64,000 bases of DNA from Tritrichomonas musculus. Taxonomy: Eukaryota; Parabasalia; Tritrichomonadida; Tritrichomonadidae. The position numbers and the translations under genes were made by a program. This document shows, in pieces, positions 10,894 to 21,037 of the stretch. A model generated the notes under the pieces. The model was given only the letters and a program-made list of their open reading frames with translations, was not told where the DNA came from and made no database searches. Numbering within the stretch: position 1 is the first letter of the stretch; each line of letters starts with the position of its first letter. The stretch lies in the NCBI GenBank assembly GCA_039105265.1, contig JAPFFF010000003.1, forward strand, positions 3,100,001 through 3,164,000, read 5' to 3'.

Positions 10894-11910
10894 ATGACAG
10901 ATGATACAGAGCCACCTCCTAAATTTGAGCCAGGAACTAAAATAAATAAATTGAAAATAATTCAATATATAGATTCTGGTGGGTGTGGAGACATATACTC
11001 TGTTCAAGATATTGAAACAAATGAAGTATTTGCAATTAAAACAGAAAATTTGAATACAAAACAGCCTGTCTTAAATACAGAAATATATATTTTGAAACGA
11101 ATTCAAGGAGCTAATTATTTTCCAAAGTTAATATCAATTGGATCATACTCAGATTTTCAGTATTTTGAAATGGAACTTTTAGGCCCATCTATATCTAAAA
11201 TGCGAAGAATACTACCGCATAAAAAATATACGCCTTTTTCTATTTTACGATTATCTTATGAAATGTTGGTATGCATAGAAGAACTTCATAAATTTGGGTT
11301 TATTCACCGCGATATAAAACCTGGAAATTTTTTAATCAGGCCAAATAGAATGAATCCTATATGCTTAATTGATTTTGGTTTATCAAGTTCTTATATTGAT
11401 CAGGAGACAGGAAGGCATATTATTTATCGAGAAAATGCTGGATTTGTAGGGACATGCCGTTATGCTTCTCTTAATGTTCATTATGAAATTGAAGTTAGCA
11501 GGCGAGATGACTTAATTTCATGGTTTTATTCAATATTAGAAATAGCAAATGGTTATGTTCCATGGCCAGGCAGTACGGACCGTAAAAAAACAGAAGAAAT
11601 AAAAAGAGAAATTACACCAGAAGAATTGTGCAAAAATTTACCCGATGAATATATATCGATTTATAATTATTTGATAAAAATTCGATTTGAAGAAGAACCT
11701 GATTATGATTTCATTAAAAGGCAGCTTATTAATGCATTGAATGGTTATGATTTTCCTTCATTTCGTTTTGATTGGGAGTTTCTTAAGCCAGAAAAAATTG
11801 AAAAAATATCTCCTGGATTTCCGCTTGATATGGGCGATGAACCATTAACTCCAGATTATAATACTGCATTATCTGGTGAAGCCGGCTGCAAATGCTGCAA
11901 TATTTCTTAA
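10894..11910 (+). CDS. CK1-family protein kinase with C-terminal CaaX box
   Basis: The protein has 338 residues. The glycine loop is around 27-34 (DSGGCGDIY), the ATP lysine K49, HRDIKPGN at 138-145 and DFG at 160-162, followed by LSSSYID. The APE block is replaced by the CK1-type pattern (GFVGTCRYASLNVH) and the RRDDLISWFYSILE segment is typical of CK1/TTBK kinases. The protein ends in Gly-Cys-Lys-Cys-Cys-Asn-Ile-Ser. The last four residues (CNIS) form a CaaX prenylation motif with two more cysteines just before it that could be palmitoylated, so membrane attachment is likely. This recalls the yeast plasma-membrane casein kinases, which are lipid-anchored by a different C-terminal Cys-Cys tail. 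No TCAYW initiator was found near the ATG. Confidence 0.92.
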   Translation: MTDDTEPPPKFEPGTKINKLKIIQYIDSGGCGDIYSVQDIETNEVFAIKTENLNTKQPVLNTEIYILKRIQGANYFPKLISIGSYSDFQYFEMELLGPSISKMRRILPHKKYTPFSILRLSYEMLVCIEELHKFGFIHRDIKPGNFLIRPNRMNPICLIDFGLSSSYIDQETGRHIIYRENAGFVGTCRYASLNVHYEIEVSRRDDLISWFYSILEIANGYVPWPGSTDRKKTEEIKREITPEELCKNLPDEYISIYNYLIKIRFEEEPDYDFIKRQLINALNGYDFPSFRFDWEFLKPEKIEKISPGFPLDMGDEPLTPDYNTALSGEAGCKCCNIS

Positions 11911-13780
11911 TGGCTGCATTTATATTTTGTTTTTATTGTTTGTAAAATATATTTTTGTAAAATATTATGGCATTCAAAATTTTTTTTCGTCAATCTAATC
12001 AATGATATTCAAGTTTTTTGATTTATTTATATATAATATTTTAAAGAATCAGTTAGAGTATCTTTTTAGATATTAAAAAAGGTTTTATCCTTTACTATTT
12101 TGGCTGAAAATATGTTTTTATATTAAAAAACATTTTGAGTAGTTAATTCAATCTTTTTGATACGATATATTTTTTTTTAACCATAAGATATCCCATCAAA
12201 AAGATTATTTTCATATCTTATTCATAAAAAAAAAAAGAAGTATTAATTTGTGAGTGTAAAATAACTTTTTGAAATTACTTGAATTGATTCAATGGCTATA
12301 AATTTTAATGAAATACTTTTATATATTATATAATAATTAGAGCTACAAACATTTTATATATTATATAATTTAAAGAAATTAAATTGTTCCTTTAATTTAG
12401 ATTATAAGGTTATTTAATTATGGAATTTGTAAATAAAAAAAAATTGTGTTTTAAATGATATTCAAATGATTCTATTATCATATCTTAATATATATATTAA
12501 TAAATTCAATACAAATAAATAATAAAAACATGTATATAGTAACATATATATATTTATTTGAAATTAATAATATTCGCCTATTATAATGAAATCACTATTT
12601 CCAAAAAATGTATTTGGTTTGGTAAAATAAATGGAATCAATTGATTATAACCAAAAAACTGATTTTTGAATAAATAATGATAGAGTAATTTCTTTATTTG
12701 TTATTATTCAATTATAAAATAAGAACACTCAAAGATAATAATCAAATACCGTTTTTTGCAATTTTATTCAATTTTGAAAGACAATTGATTTTAATTTCAT
12801 TAGAAACTTTTAAATTTTTCTGAAACAAATACAGTTTTTGATAACTTAAAAATCATAATATCTTTTGAAAAATATTTTAATTATACAAATTAAATAATTA
12901 TAATATATTCTAAAATATGTTTAATATATAATAAACTTTATATAAATAAAAATATTTACTAAAATGATGAGAAATCCATTTTTTTGTAATTTTGATATAA
13001 ACAATACTAAACTTTTTCTAAATTGAATGAATTTTATGAAATTTCAATGTAACTTCTGAAATTGAATTTTTTGAGAGGTTTTCGTCAACTAGGTGTTTCT
13101 CATGCATTGAAAAAAATTAAAGCTTTCCATTTATAAAATAATATTTTCTTTAGAATAATGTTTCTATATATTATTTTCTTTTTTGATTATAAAAATATCT
13201 ATTCATATTTTTGATTTTGGATTTTCAGGTTTCCATGATTAGCTATAGAAAAACCATTCAAAAAGTGGTGTAGTAAAAAACGATTGTCTTTTATATCCAA
13301 AAAAAAAAGAAGATTTCACTTTAAAAATGCATAGTAAGAAAATATCAATACCAATAATTTGTAATTTTCATATTTAATGTAGAAAATTTAAGTAAAATGG
13401 ACTAAATATAATAATTCATTTTGATATTTAGAAAAAAATACTCAAAATCCATTTATTTCCAGACAATCAGAGCAACTATAATATTGTTTATTCGTTTAAA
13501 ATGATTTTTTTGAAGTTTCAAATAGAAGGATAAATAATAAATTTCTCTCAAAATTTTGAATGATTTCCTTTCAATTAAATATTTTAAGATTAAAATATGA
13601 TTATCTCTAAATATTAATAAATATTAAATAATCGTATCGGTATAATTAAAGATAATCTTATATAATTAAACATATCATAATATGATTAAATAAAAAACCT
13701 ATTAAGTCCCAAAAAGTCCCTGCATATTGAGTCGGGACCCATCTAAATTAGTTTCAAAAAAAATTTAATTTTTTCAAAAA
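11911..13780. other. AT-rich intergenic stretch, 1.9 kb
   Basis: No gene, RNA or clear repeat was recognised. Just before the next gene (13704-13735) is a GC-richer patch, AAAAAGTCCCTGCATATTGA, followed by GTCGGGACCC; its GGGAC/GTCCC parts are complementary. Its meaning is unknown. Confidence 0.45.
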
Positions 13781-13782
13781 AT

Positions 13783-13788
13783 TCACTA
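13783..13788 (+). promoter_or_regulatory. Initiator (Inr) of the 1037-residue gene
   Basis: TCACTA at 13783-13788 fits TCAYW; A13785 lies 5 bases before the ATG at 13790. Confidence 0.6.
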
Positions 13789-13789
13789 T

Positions 13790-16700
13790 ATGGATAATCA
13801 TCCATTTATATTTGCAACTGATGACAATAATTTATATGATGCTAACTATGAAAAAAAGATTCCTTTTTCACCAGAATTATCTAAATTTCCTTCTTTATCA
13901 GCTTTTGAGTCAGAGGCAGATTTCAATTATGCAGTACATCAATGGAAAAAACAAATTAAACAGGAAACAAAAAATAAAGTTATGCCAGTACCTCTCTCTT
14001 TGTCAACTTATGCACCTCAAGTTGCTAATTTTACTAACTCACAGTCTGGGACTATTTCGAGTGAAAAAAAAACTTCAAAAGATTCGGATATTTTGAAAAT
14101 CACAAGCGATTCAAATTATTTTGATTATAGGCGCAACCCACCTCTTCCAGTTACATTTACTGAAATTTTTGATAAATTTATTATTGAAGATCCATCGGAT
14201 GATGAAAAAGTTTCATTTTCCAATGATATGGTTCATGTGAGAAATCAAAAACAAATCCCGATCAATACTTATACTCAAGATAATAAAAAATGGGGAACTC
14301 CTTTAATACCCCAAGAACCATCTCCTGAATTATTTGACACATATGAATCATATAAAAAATCACTTCAAAATTGGACATCACTTCAAAATCAAAAGCTGTC
14401 TCTACTTCACCCATCCGAATTTGTTTCATCAATAGGGATTATTCACAATGAAAATGATATTTATAAAAACAATGGATTATATTTAAATAAGAATAAAGAA
14501 GATGATAAAGTATCAAAACCTAATGCAGTTTCTCAATTTAATGTTAAAAAATTTAATGCACAAGAATTTTTAGATATGGAATTAAAAAGCACACCCCCAT
14601 CACCTTTACTTATGCAATTATTTTCTTTGACTTATAAAGAAGTAAGAAGTAACAATTCACCTAGCATTATAAAATATTCAGATCAATATAATTCTTCAAA
14701 GATTTCAGATTCTCAAAACTCCTTTCCATTCAAAACTCCTTATGATAAAAGTTCTTTAATCAAAAAATTCGAAGAAATTGGCAATTCAAATTCTAATTTT
14801 GAATCATTACGTATAACAAATGCGCTTCACTCTTATAAATTTATATCTGATCCATTTATCAATCAAATTTTTATTTCTGATCCGGATCCGAGTAAAATAT
14901 CTCTTTATTCTGATTTATCACCAAACCAAATGGATAAAGCAATGAAATCTCTGACACCACAACAATATGATGAGTTAATAAATAGTCTTCCATTCTTTCT
15001 TCATCAACTTCATATTGTGAAAAATCCGAGGATGAGATGCAGATTTTTCGTAATTATTTCAAATATTCTTGAAAAGAAGCCTAAATTAATTTCGATTTTT
15101 TTTGCCGATGTTCCAACATTGTCTAATGTAGCATCAATTATATCTGATTTTACTTTTTTAGATTCACCAACTTATACTTTTGTTGAAAATACGCGTAAAA
15201 AGTCAAATACACATGAATCAATGTCTCCATCTAATTCTTCATCAAATCCAAATTCACCATTATCACCTGATCAAAATTCAAATATAAATTCATCTTTAAA
15301 TAAAAGCACAAAGATAAGCTCACCTATACAGACAAACATAAATCCGACTTCATCTAAAGAAAAAAGCACAAAGATAAGCTCACCTTTAAGTCCAAATACA
15401 AAATCCATATTTATGAAACGAAACTCTACACCAAATTATTCACAACTGCCAGACTCTACATTGAAGCAAAAATCGTCATTTATGGTCAGAAAAAGTCCAA
15501 TCATCAAGCAAAAACCTCCTTCGGATATTCTGACAATTAAAAAAAATATTGATGATCTTACACTCTTTTTGTTTACAAATCAACTTTCAAAAACGTTAAC
15601 CTCGTTTGTTGAAAAATATCAGCCGAAAAACCGAAACCTACTTCTTCAAATTAATGCGCAAACAATGACATTTAACAAGTTTATTGATTTGAGTTTAACA
15701 GAAAAGGCATCTGATGTAGAAGCTGCATTTGCTAATCCGACACCCATAATTTGCATTATTTTCCACTTTTTGTGTGATTATAATCCTGTTTTATTTTCAA
15801 AATTATTTCAAACAAACCCATTTTATATTTTTTTGGGCAGAGTTTTTATATCTCCTAAATGCCACAGATATTATGGTCAATTGTGCGGTCATATTTTACG
15901 CCATTCTAAACTCAGGCATATCTTTTTCCTTCAATTTTTTCATGTCAGGTGCTGGCTTTCGAGTAAAACGATAATGACTACCATTGTTCCAACTTGTAAT
16001 TTTCTCGCGTCACTTATCAGTCAAGAATCCAATTCAGAACACGATATAACAACCGATGAAATATTTACTGCTTTTACCAACGCTACTCAACTTGTAATAT
16101 TTTCTCCATCATCATCACTTAATCTTATTCGCTCGATTATTGACTTCTTTCTCAAAGCTAAACCCAAAACTGCAACGACTGGTTTTAATACAAGTCTTTC
16201 AAACTTAAGTGCTAGTAACTCAAATACCATTAATTACCAAAATAACATCTCTAGTAATAATAACAGTACAAATGAATTTCATACAACTACTTTTGTTCAT
16301 ATAAGAGAATCTCTTATCGCTCTTTTTAAAGATCCTAACTTAAGAGCATGCCATGTGACAATTCTTTATGAACTAATGAATTTAATGATCATACCATACA
16401 TAAGCGATACAAAATCTTTTCTCGAAAGGTTTCTGAATACAGTTGTATTTTGCAACATGAAATCAACAAATGATTTAATAGCAATTGCATCTTGGAAAGA
16501 ATTTCGAGAATTATTTTTTGATCCAAATTTCCAATTTTTAAGAGATTGTCAATCAATTAAAGCAAATTTATCATTAGTAACTTCATCCAAAAGAAATATG
16601 TCTCCTCCAATTTTAATTGAAATTCTCTTTTTGGCACTAGGGATTAATCAGAAAACTTTCTCTTATTATACTTCTTCGAATACAAAAGAAAATTCTAGGA

Positions 16701-16903
16701 AGAAGAGAGTAAGAAGATCAATTAATATTTTCGACCAACCTGAAGGTTTTATAATACCAGGAGTGAATCCACGCCTATTGTATGAGGAAGTGCTAAGGCA
16801 TTATACTGAAGGACATTTAAAAAATTATAAAAATGAAATTTATATGCTAAAAGCAATGATGCCTAGTTTTAAGATGAGGAAAAGAACTATCAGTTGCGCC
16901 TAA
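13790..16903 (+). CDS. Large protein of unknown function with helical C-terminal half
   Basis: The protein has 1037 residues. The N-terminal 330 residues are Pro/Ser/Asn-rich and contain short repeated modules of the form P-x-S/L-x(5-9)-F/Y-E-S...W (FPSLSAFESEADFNYAVHQW near residue 35; PSPELFDTYESYKKSLQNW near 176), each a proline-linked segment followed by an amphipathic helix. Residues 480-560 are a low-complexity Ser/Asn/Lys linker with two near-copies of KSTKISSP. The C-terminal half (about 580-1000) is leucine/phenylalanine-rich and predicted by eye to be alpha-helical, possibly an armadillo-like solenoid. No enzyme motif, signal peptide or membrane segment is visible. I do not recognise the family. 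The initiator 5 bases upstream supports the start. Confidence 0.85.
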   Translation: MDNHPFIFATDDNNLYDANYEKKIPFSPELSKFPSLSAFESEADFNYAVHQWKKQIKQETKNKVMPVPLSLSTYAPQVANFTNSQSGTISSEKKTSKDSDILKITSDSNYFDYRRNPPLPVTFTEIFDKFIIEDPSDDEKVSFSNDMVHVRNQKQIPINTYTQDNKKWGTPLIPQEPSPELFDTYESYKKSLQNWTSLQNQKLSLLHPSEFVSSIGIIHNENDIYKNNGLYLNKNKEDDKVSKPNAVSQFNVKKFNAQEFLDMELKSTPPSPLLMQLFSLTYKEVRSNNSPSIIKYSDQYNSSKISDSQNSFPFKTPYDKSSLIKKFEEIGNSNSNFESLRITNALHSYKFISDPFINQIFISDPDPSKISLYSDLSPNQMDKAMKSLTPQQYDELINSLPFFLHQLHIVKNPRMRCRFFVIISNILEKKPKLISIFFADVPTLSNVASIISDFTFLDSPTYTFVENTRKKSNTHESMSPSNSSSNPNSPLSPDQNSNINSSLNKSTKISSPIQTNINPTSSKEKSTKISSPLSPNTKSIFMKRNSTPNYSQLPDSTLKQKSSFMVRKSPIIKQKPPSDILTIKKNIDDLTLFLFTNQLSKTLTSFVEKYQPKNRNLLLQINAQTMTFNKFIDLSLTEKASDVEAAFANPTPIICIIFHFLCDYNPVLFSKLFQTNPFYIFLGRVFISPKCHRYYGQLCGHILRHSKLRHIFFLQFFHVRCWLSSKTIMTTIVPTCNFLASLISQESNSEHDITTDEIFTAFTNATQLVIFSPSSSLNLIRSIIDFFLKAKPKTATTGFNTSLSNLSASNSNTINYQNNISSNNNSTNEFHTTTFVHIRESLIALFKDPNLRACHVTILYELMNLMIIPYISDTKSFLERFLNTVVFCNMKSTNDLIAIASWKEFRELFFDPNFQFLRDCQSIKANLSLVTSSKRNMSPPILIEILFLALGINQKTFSYYTSSNTKENSRKKRVRRSINIFDQPEGFIIPGVNPRLLYEEVLRHYTEGHLKNYKNEIYMLKAMMPSFKMRKRTISCA

Positions 16904-17092
16904 CTTATAATGTAATCAAAATTAATTGTAGCTTTTTTTATAATTTTTTATTTTTTGAACATGTTTTGATGCGTTTTTATTGTAAAATTATTTGTTTTTT
17001 AAATTTCCATTAATTATACCACATAATGAATATATTTCAATATTTTTTTATTTTCTGAATTTTTGGCCAATTATAAACACAATATCATAAAA

Positions 17093-17097
17093 TCATA
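17093..17097 (+). promoter_or_regulatory. Initiator (Inr) of the RmlD-like gene
   Basis: TCATA at 17093-17097 fits TCAYW; A17095 is 9 bases before the ATG at 17104. Confidence 0.5.
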
Positions 17098-17103
17098 AAT
17101 CAA

Positions 17104-18105
17104 ATGTCAAAGAATATCCTGATTGTTGGAGGAAGTGGATATGTTGGTCAGCATTTGTGTCGTGACCTTCCAAAACTCCTTGATGGAAAAGGCTTTGATT
17201 TTTATGCAACATATAACTCAAGTAATGTATTTGATGAACACCCATCAATTTTCCCGTCTATCAAAAAATCTTTCAGAGTTCAACTTGAAAATGGATATAA
17301 TGAAATTATTGATCTTATTAAAAAAATAAAACCAGTTTTTATTGTAAATCCTTCAGCAATGAGTGCAGTTCCTCAATGCCAAAATAATCCAGATTCAGCA
17401 TACAAAGTTAACGATCCATCTGAATGGGCTGCTGTAGCTATTTCTGAGTGCAATTGCCAAAGGTTCATCCATTTTTCAACTGATATGGTTTATGATGGTA
17501 ATCATGCTCCTTATTCCGAAACAGATCCAGCAAATCCTGTAAGTACAATGATATATGGTTTATCAAAGAGGAAAGGCGAACAAAACTTACTTTCCAATCC
17601 CAAAGTTGACAATAAGGTTGCAATATTACGATCTGCTCTTGTTATTGGAAAACCTCCTGTTTGTGGGAGTGGAAGAGGAAGCACACTTGAATGGATGATT
17701 GCGGCTTTGAAAAAGGCTACCCCTGAATCTCCCGCATCATTTTTCTCTAATGAGATGCGATCACCAGTTCTTGCTGATGATATTGTCCGTGTCATCGCAA
17801 AGATAATTGAAATGGATTCCTCAGATTCCAAATTAGGCACAGTACCTTATCCATTTGTTGCAAATATGGGAGGAAGTAGTGATTGCAGCAGACTTGATAT
17901 TGGTGAAGGCTTAAGAGTGAGACTTGGAGTAAAAGAAGAATGCTTAAAACCGTCTCTTCAGCAGCCTTTACAAGGTGGCATTGAAAGGCCTCGAGATATC
18001 AGAATGAATAACAAAAAACTCAAAGATACTCTTAAGATTGAAATGTGTACTCTTGATCAAAGTCTTGATTTTATCTTTGGCTTAAGTGCTCATCCTTATT
18101 TGTAA
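17104..18105 (+). CDS. NAD(P)-dependent sugar epimerase/reductase, RmlD/MAT2B-like
   Basis: This 333-residue protein is a short-chain dehydrogenase of the extended type. GGSGYVGQHL at residues 8-17 is the Rossmann nucleotide-binding loop, NPSAMSAVPQC (about 83) the second cofactor block, STDMVYDG (about 125) the catalytic Ser/Thr strand, and YGLSKRKGE (about 153) carries the Tyr-x-x-x-Lys pair. This order matches the RmlD substrate-binding family (dTDP-4-dehydrorhamnose reductase) and its relative, the beta subunit of methionine adenosyltransferase 2. The sequence does not decide between a nucleotide-sugar reductase and a regulatory subunit; the intact catalytic residues favour an enzyme. No signal peptide, so cytosolic. 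The stop is followed by A, giving the TAAA 3' motif. Confidence 0.88.
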   Translation: MSKNILIVGGSGYVGQHLCRDLPKLLDGKGFDFYATYNSSNVFDEHPSIFPSIKKSFRVQLENGYNEIIDLIKKIKPVFIVNPSAMSAVPQCQNNPDSAYKVNDPSEWAAVAISECNCQRFIHFSTDMVYDGNHAPYSETDPANPVSTMIYGLSKRKGEQNLLSNPKVDNKVAILRSALVIGKPPVCGSGRGSTLEWMIAALKKATPESPASFFSNEMRSPVLADDIVRVIAKIIEMDSSDSKLGTVPYPFVANMGGSSDCSRLDIGEGLRVRLGVKEECLKPSLQQPLQGGIERPRDIRMNNKKLKDTLKIEMCTLDQSLDFIFGLSAHPYL

Positions 18106-19326
18106 ATGAAAAAGTAAATTGCTTTTCTCGACAATTCTTTATTTTATTTTTTTTAAAGCAATGAACAAAAAAAATCAAGCTTTAATATTGAATTAGCATA
18201 ATTAACGAAAACTAACCTTCCTTTTTATGCGTAAATTGATTTTTCAATCATTCTTATTAGTTACTCAATAAACACTTGATTAGTAAAATATTAATTAAAC
18301 AGTATATTATTTTAACAACAGTATTTATTAGTTGATAAAATCTCTTTTTAATCATAAAAATCAAACTTTCAACAGTAAATAGAATAATTTATTATTTTTT
18401 TTTTTGGTAAATCTTTATTTTTGAACTTTTTGGATTTTTTACTCTCAATTTTTTTGAATGCTTATTTGTCATAATATCTTTATAATTTTACAATTTAAGA
18501 AGTAAGTATTCGAGGTTTTTACACAAATAAACACCATTTTACAGCATTACATGCATTATGTGTTCAATAAAGAAGAAGAAGAATAAACTTCTAATTGCAA
18601 TTTCCAATTTTTATTAAAATCGTTGTCTAAAATTCCCTTATTTCCTGCTTTTAAGAGCACAATGCTGGTATTACCGATCCAATAAAATAAATTGAGAGCA
18701 AAAGATGAAAAAGAAACCAATATTTAGCTTCAAATTTTGAAGATATATATATGATCACAATTCTCACAAAAAGAACACAAACACGTCAAATGTGCTTTTA
18801 CGCTTGGCTAATAAACCTGATTATTGTATTTTATCACAAAATTGGTGCAAAACGATATATTTTTTTTACTCATTAAACACAAATAATTGCTTTTCTTATT
18901 CAATGCATATACTCATAGTTTATACTAGATGAAATACTGCATATTTTGATGCATCTCAATTTTCTCACCCAACGAAATGCTAATTATTATTTCATGATTT
19001 TTTTTCTCAACAGAAAAATCTTAATAAATTCTATCTATGTATATTAAAATATTTATAGTTTCTTCTTTTAGTATTTTATTTACTTATTTTCATGCTTTTT
19101 AGCTTTTTTTAAAAAAATCCAAATTGAGAGGAAAAAATCTAAAAAGTTCAACTATTTGTGAACAAATATACAAAGAAAAAAATTGAGTGGAAAAAATCTA
19201 AAAAGTTCAAAAAAAAATATTTACCTTTTTTTTTGTTAGCTTTACAAAATAAATTTGTGGGAATAACCTCTAAGTAAATAACTTTTGAAATAATTGACCT
19301 TAGGGTGTTTTGTCAGAAAACACTTA
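18106..19326. other. AT-rich intergenic stretch with a short direct repeat
   Basis: No gene seen. Two copies of a 25-base sequence (ATTGAGAGGAAAAAATCTAA and following AAGTTCA, with one change) lie at about 19123-19150 and 19184-19210, just upstream of the U2AF gene. Confidence 0.45.
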
Positions 19327-20648
19327 ATGACGGGTCTTAATTGTTTGTTTTTATTTTTTTCTAACATCCAGTTGTTCCAAATACTAAAACATCTCGCTTA
19401 AAAGGAGGTTGGTTTGTTGGCCCTGAAGAATATGAGTCGATGGGTTTCACTCTTGGTTTACCACCAGGATTTTATGCGCCAGATAAGCCTGAAATCAGAG
19501 AGCTTGTTAACAAAATTAGACATTTAAACGGAATCATTTTACCTTCTGCTGTTACGTCGTCAATCGAAAGTCAAGTATCTCAACGAAAAACCGTTGTTGT
19601 CAGTAATTTACCAATTGATATTTCAAACGATGAAATTGTTAAAGTTGTTACTCAACAACTTCGACAACGAAAACTTGTCAAAGAAGAAGAACCAGTCGAA
19701 TCATGCGAAATTCATAATGCTCGTTACATCGCTTTTCTTGAAATGAAAACTCCAAAAGATGCTGCAGCTGCCGTACAACTTGGATCTGTCATAGCTGGCC
19801 GTCATGTTCTCAAGATTTCATGGGCTAATATTAACGAAGCACCGTCAAAGAACTCAATGGTTACTAACAGTGGTGGAACAATCACTGGTGTTGGTGGCCA
19901 ATCAGCAACTGCAAATGCAGATAAAGAACAATTATTTGACAAAGCAAACACTCTTGACTCTTTATTTGTTGATTCAGTTCTTCCTATTCCTCCTGCCGAA
20001 TCCATAAAAGCAGAATTCGAAAAGAAATTCCCAGTCGAAGATGTCGTTGAGCCTAAAGGCTTCAAGCACGCTCTTGTTAATCTTGTTGATACAAGTAATG
20101 TTGATTTGGCAATTACTCAGCTTAATGATCTTGTTGTTGATGGCGTTAAACTTCGTGTTAGACGTTCGTTCATCAATGAATGTGAAGGGCCAATGCTTCT
20201 TGACGAGTTAGAAAAACAAAGAATGAGAATAGCAGCTGGACCTTCTAATCTCCTGACAGTTTTATCACCTCTTTTACGTAAAAAGCCATGCATTGCAGAT
20301 ATACTTAATCCTGACGTACCAACAGCTATTGTTGTACATGCAGAAACAGAAGAAGTACAAAAATCTACGGGAAGGACACTTCTTATTTTTAACGTTGCAC
20401 AACAAATTGTTACTTATGACAGTGATGCATTGAAAGATTTAATTACTGATATGACAGATGAATGTAGTAAGTTTGGCAGAGTTTTTGATGTATCTGTTGA
20501 ACCTCTTCCAACAAATGTTTCTCTTCCAAGTGACTATGCTGTTGTTAAGGTTGTTTATGAAGATCCAAAAGCAGCAAAAGAAGCTCAGATTGCACTTTCG
20601 GGAAGAAGATATGCAGGAAGACTTGTTATAACACAATTAATTAAATAA
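19327..20648 (+). CDS. U2AF2: U2AF large subunit (U2AF65-like splicing factor), two exons
   Basis: Spliced product of 430 residues (exon 1: 19327-19342; exon 2: 19372-20648). In human U2AF65 a tryptophan-containing linker before RRM1 binds the small subunit; here residues 17-37 (GGWFVGPEEYESMGFTLGLP) occupy the same place and end in PPGF, as in the human linker. RRM1 spans about 79-160 (KTVVVSNLP; AFLEM), RRM2 about 200-271 (DSLFVDSV; RVRRSF) and a C-terminal UHM-type RRM3 about 347-430 (RTLLIFNV). There is no N-terminal RS domain. The role is recognition of the 3' splice site in the nucleus. The first ATG of the uninterrupted frame is at 19440, but that start would lose the conserved tryptophan region; splicing the 29-base intron adds 28 residues in frame. 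The stop overlaps a TAAA motif. Confidence 0.87.
19343..19371 (+). other. 29-base spliceosomal intron in the U2AF gene
   Basis: It begins GTTTGT and ends TCTAACATCCAG. The trichomonad 5' site is GTAYGT (one difference), and the fused branch-point/3' splice motif is ACTAACACACAG (9 of 12 matches, with CTAAC and CAG kept). Removing it joins a T to TT to make a Phe codon and opens the frame from the ATG at 19327 into the RRM protein. If it is retained, translation stops after 24 codons. Very short introns of this size class are known in trichomonads. Confidence 0.72.
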
Positions 20649-21037
20649 ATTATATAATTTACAGAATAATTTTTTTCCCTCCTTTTTAAAATCTATATCA
20701 GCACCCCTTATTTTATAATTTGAAACTTCAGTTATACTAGTTGCTCAATCAGATGTAAAATGTTAAATTGGCAGTATATACGCACATAATACTATGGATT
20801 GTTCGTTTACAAATTGATGAATTTATTCATTAAAATAAAAAGACTCTTGAGATGCAAGAATATTATTACAATCAATGTTATGACGATATTTTATCACATG
20901 AAACACTTAACTTTAATGCATATTTCAATAATATATCATGATTCTAAGAGAAAAATGTCGAAAAATAAAAAGTTTGTTTAAGATGAACTATTATTATAAT
21001 TATAAAACAGAATAGAAAATTAAAAACCTCTGAGAAA
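20649..21037. other. Intergenic stretch between convergent genes
   Basis: Nothing recognisable; it holds the 3' ends of the U2AF and RFT1 genes. Confidence 0.5.

Noticed and set aside
18540-18600. Possible RNA gene near AAGAAGAAGAAGAA
   Set aside because: Simple repeat; no tRNA or snRNA motif.
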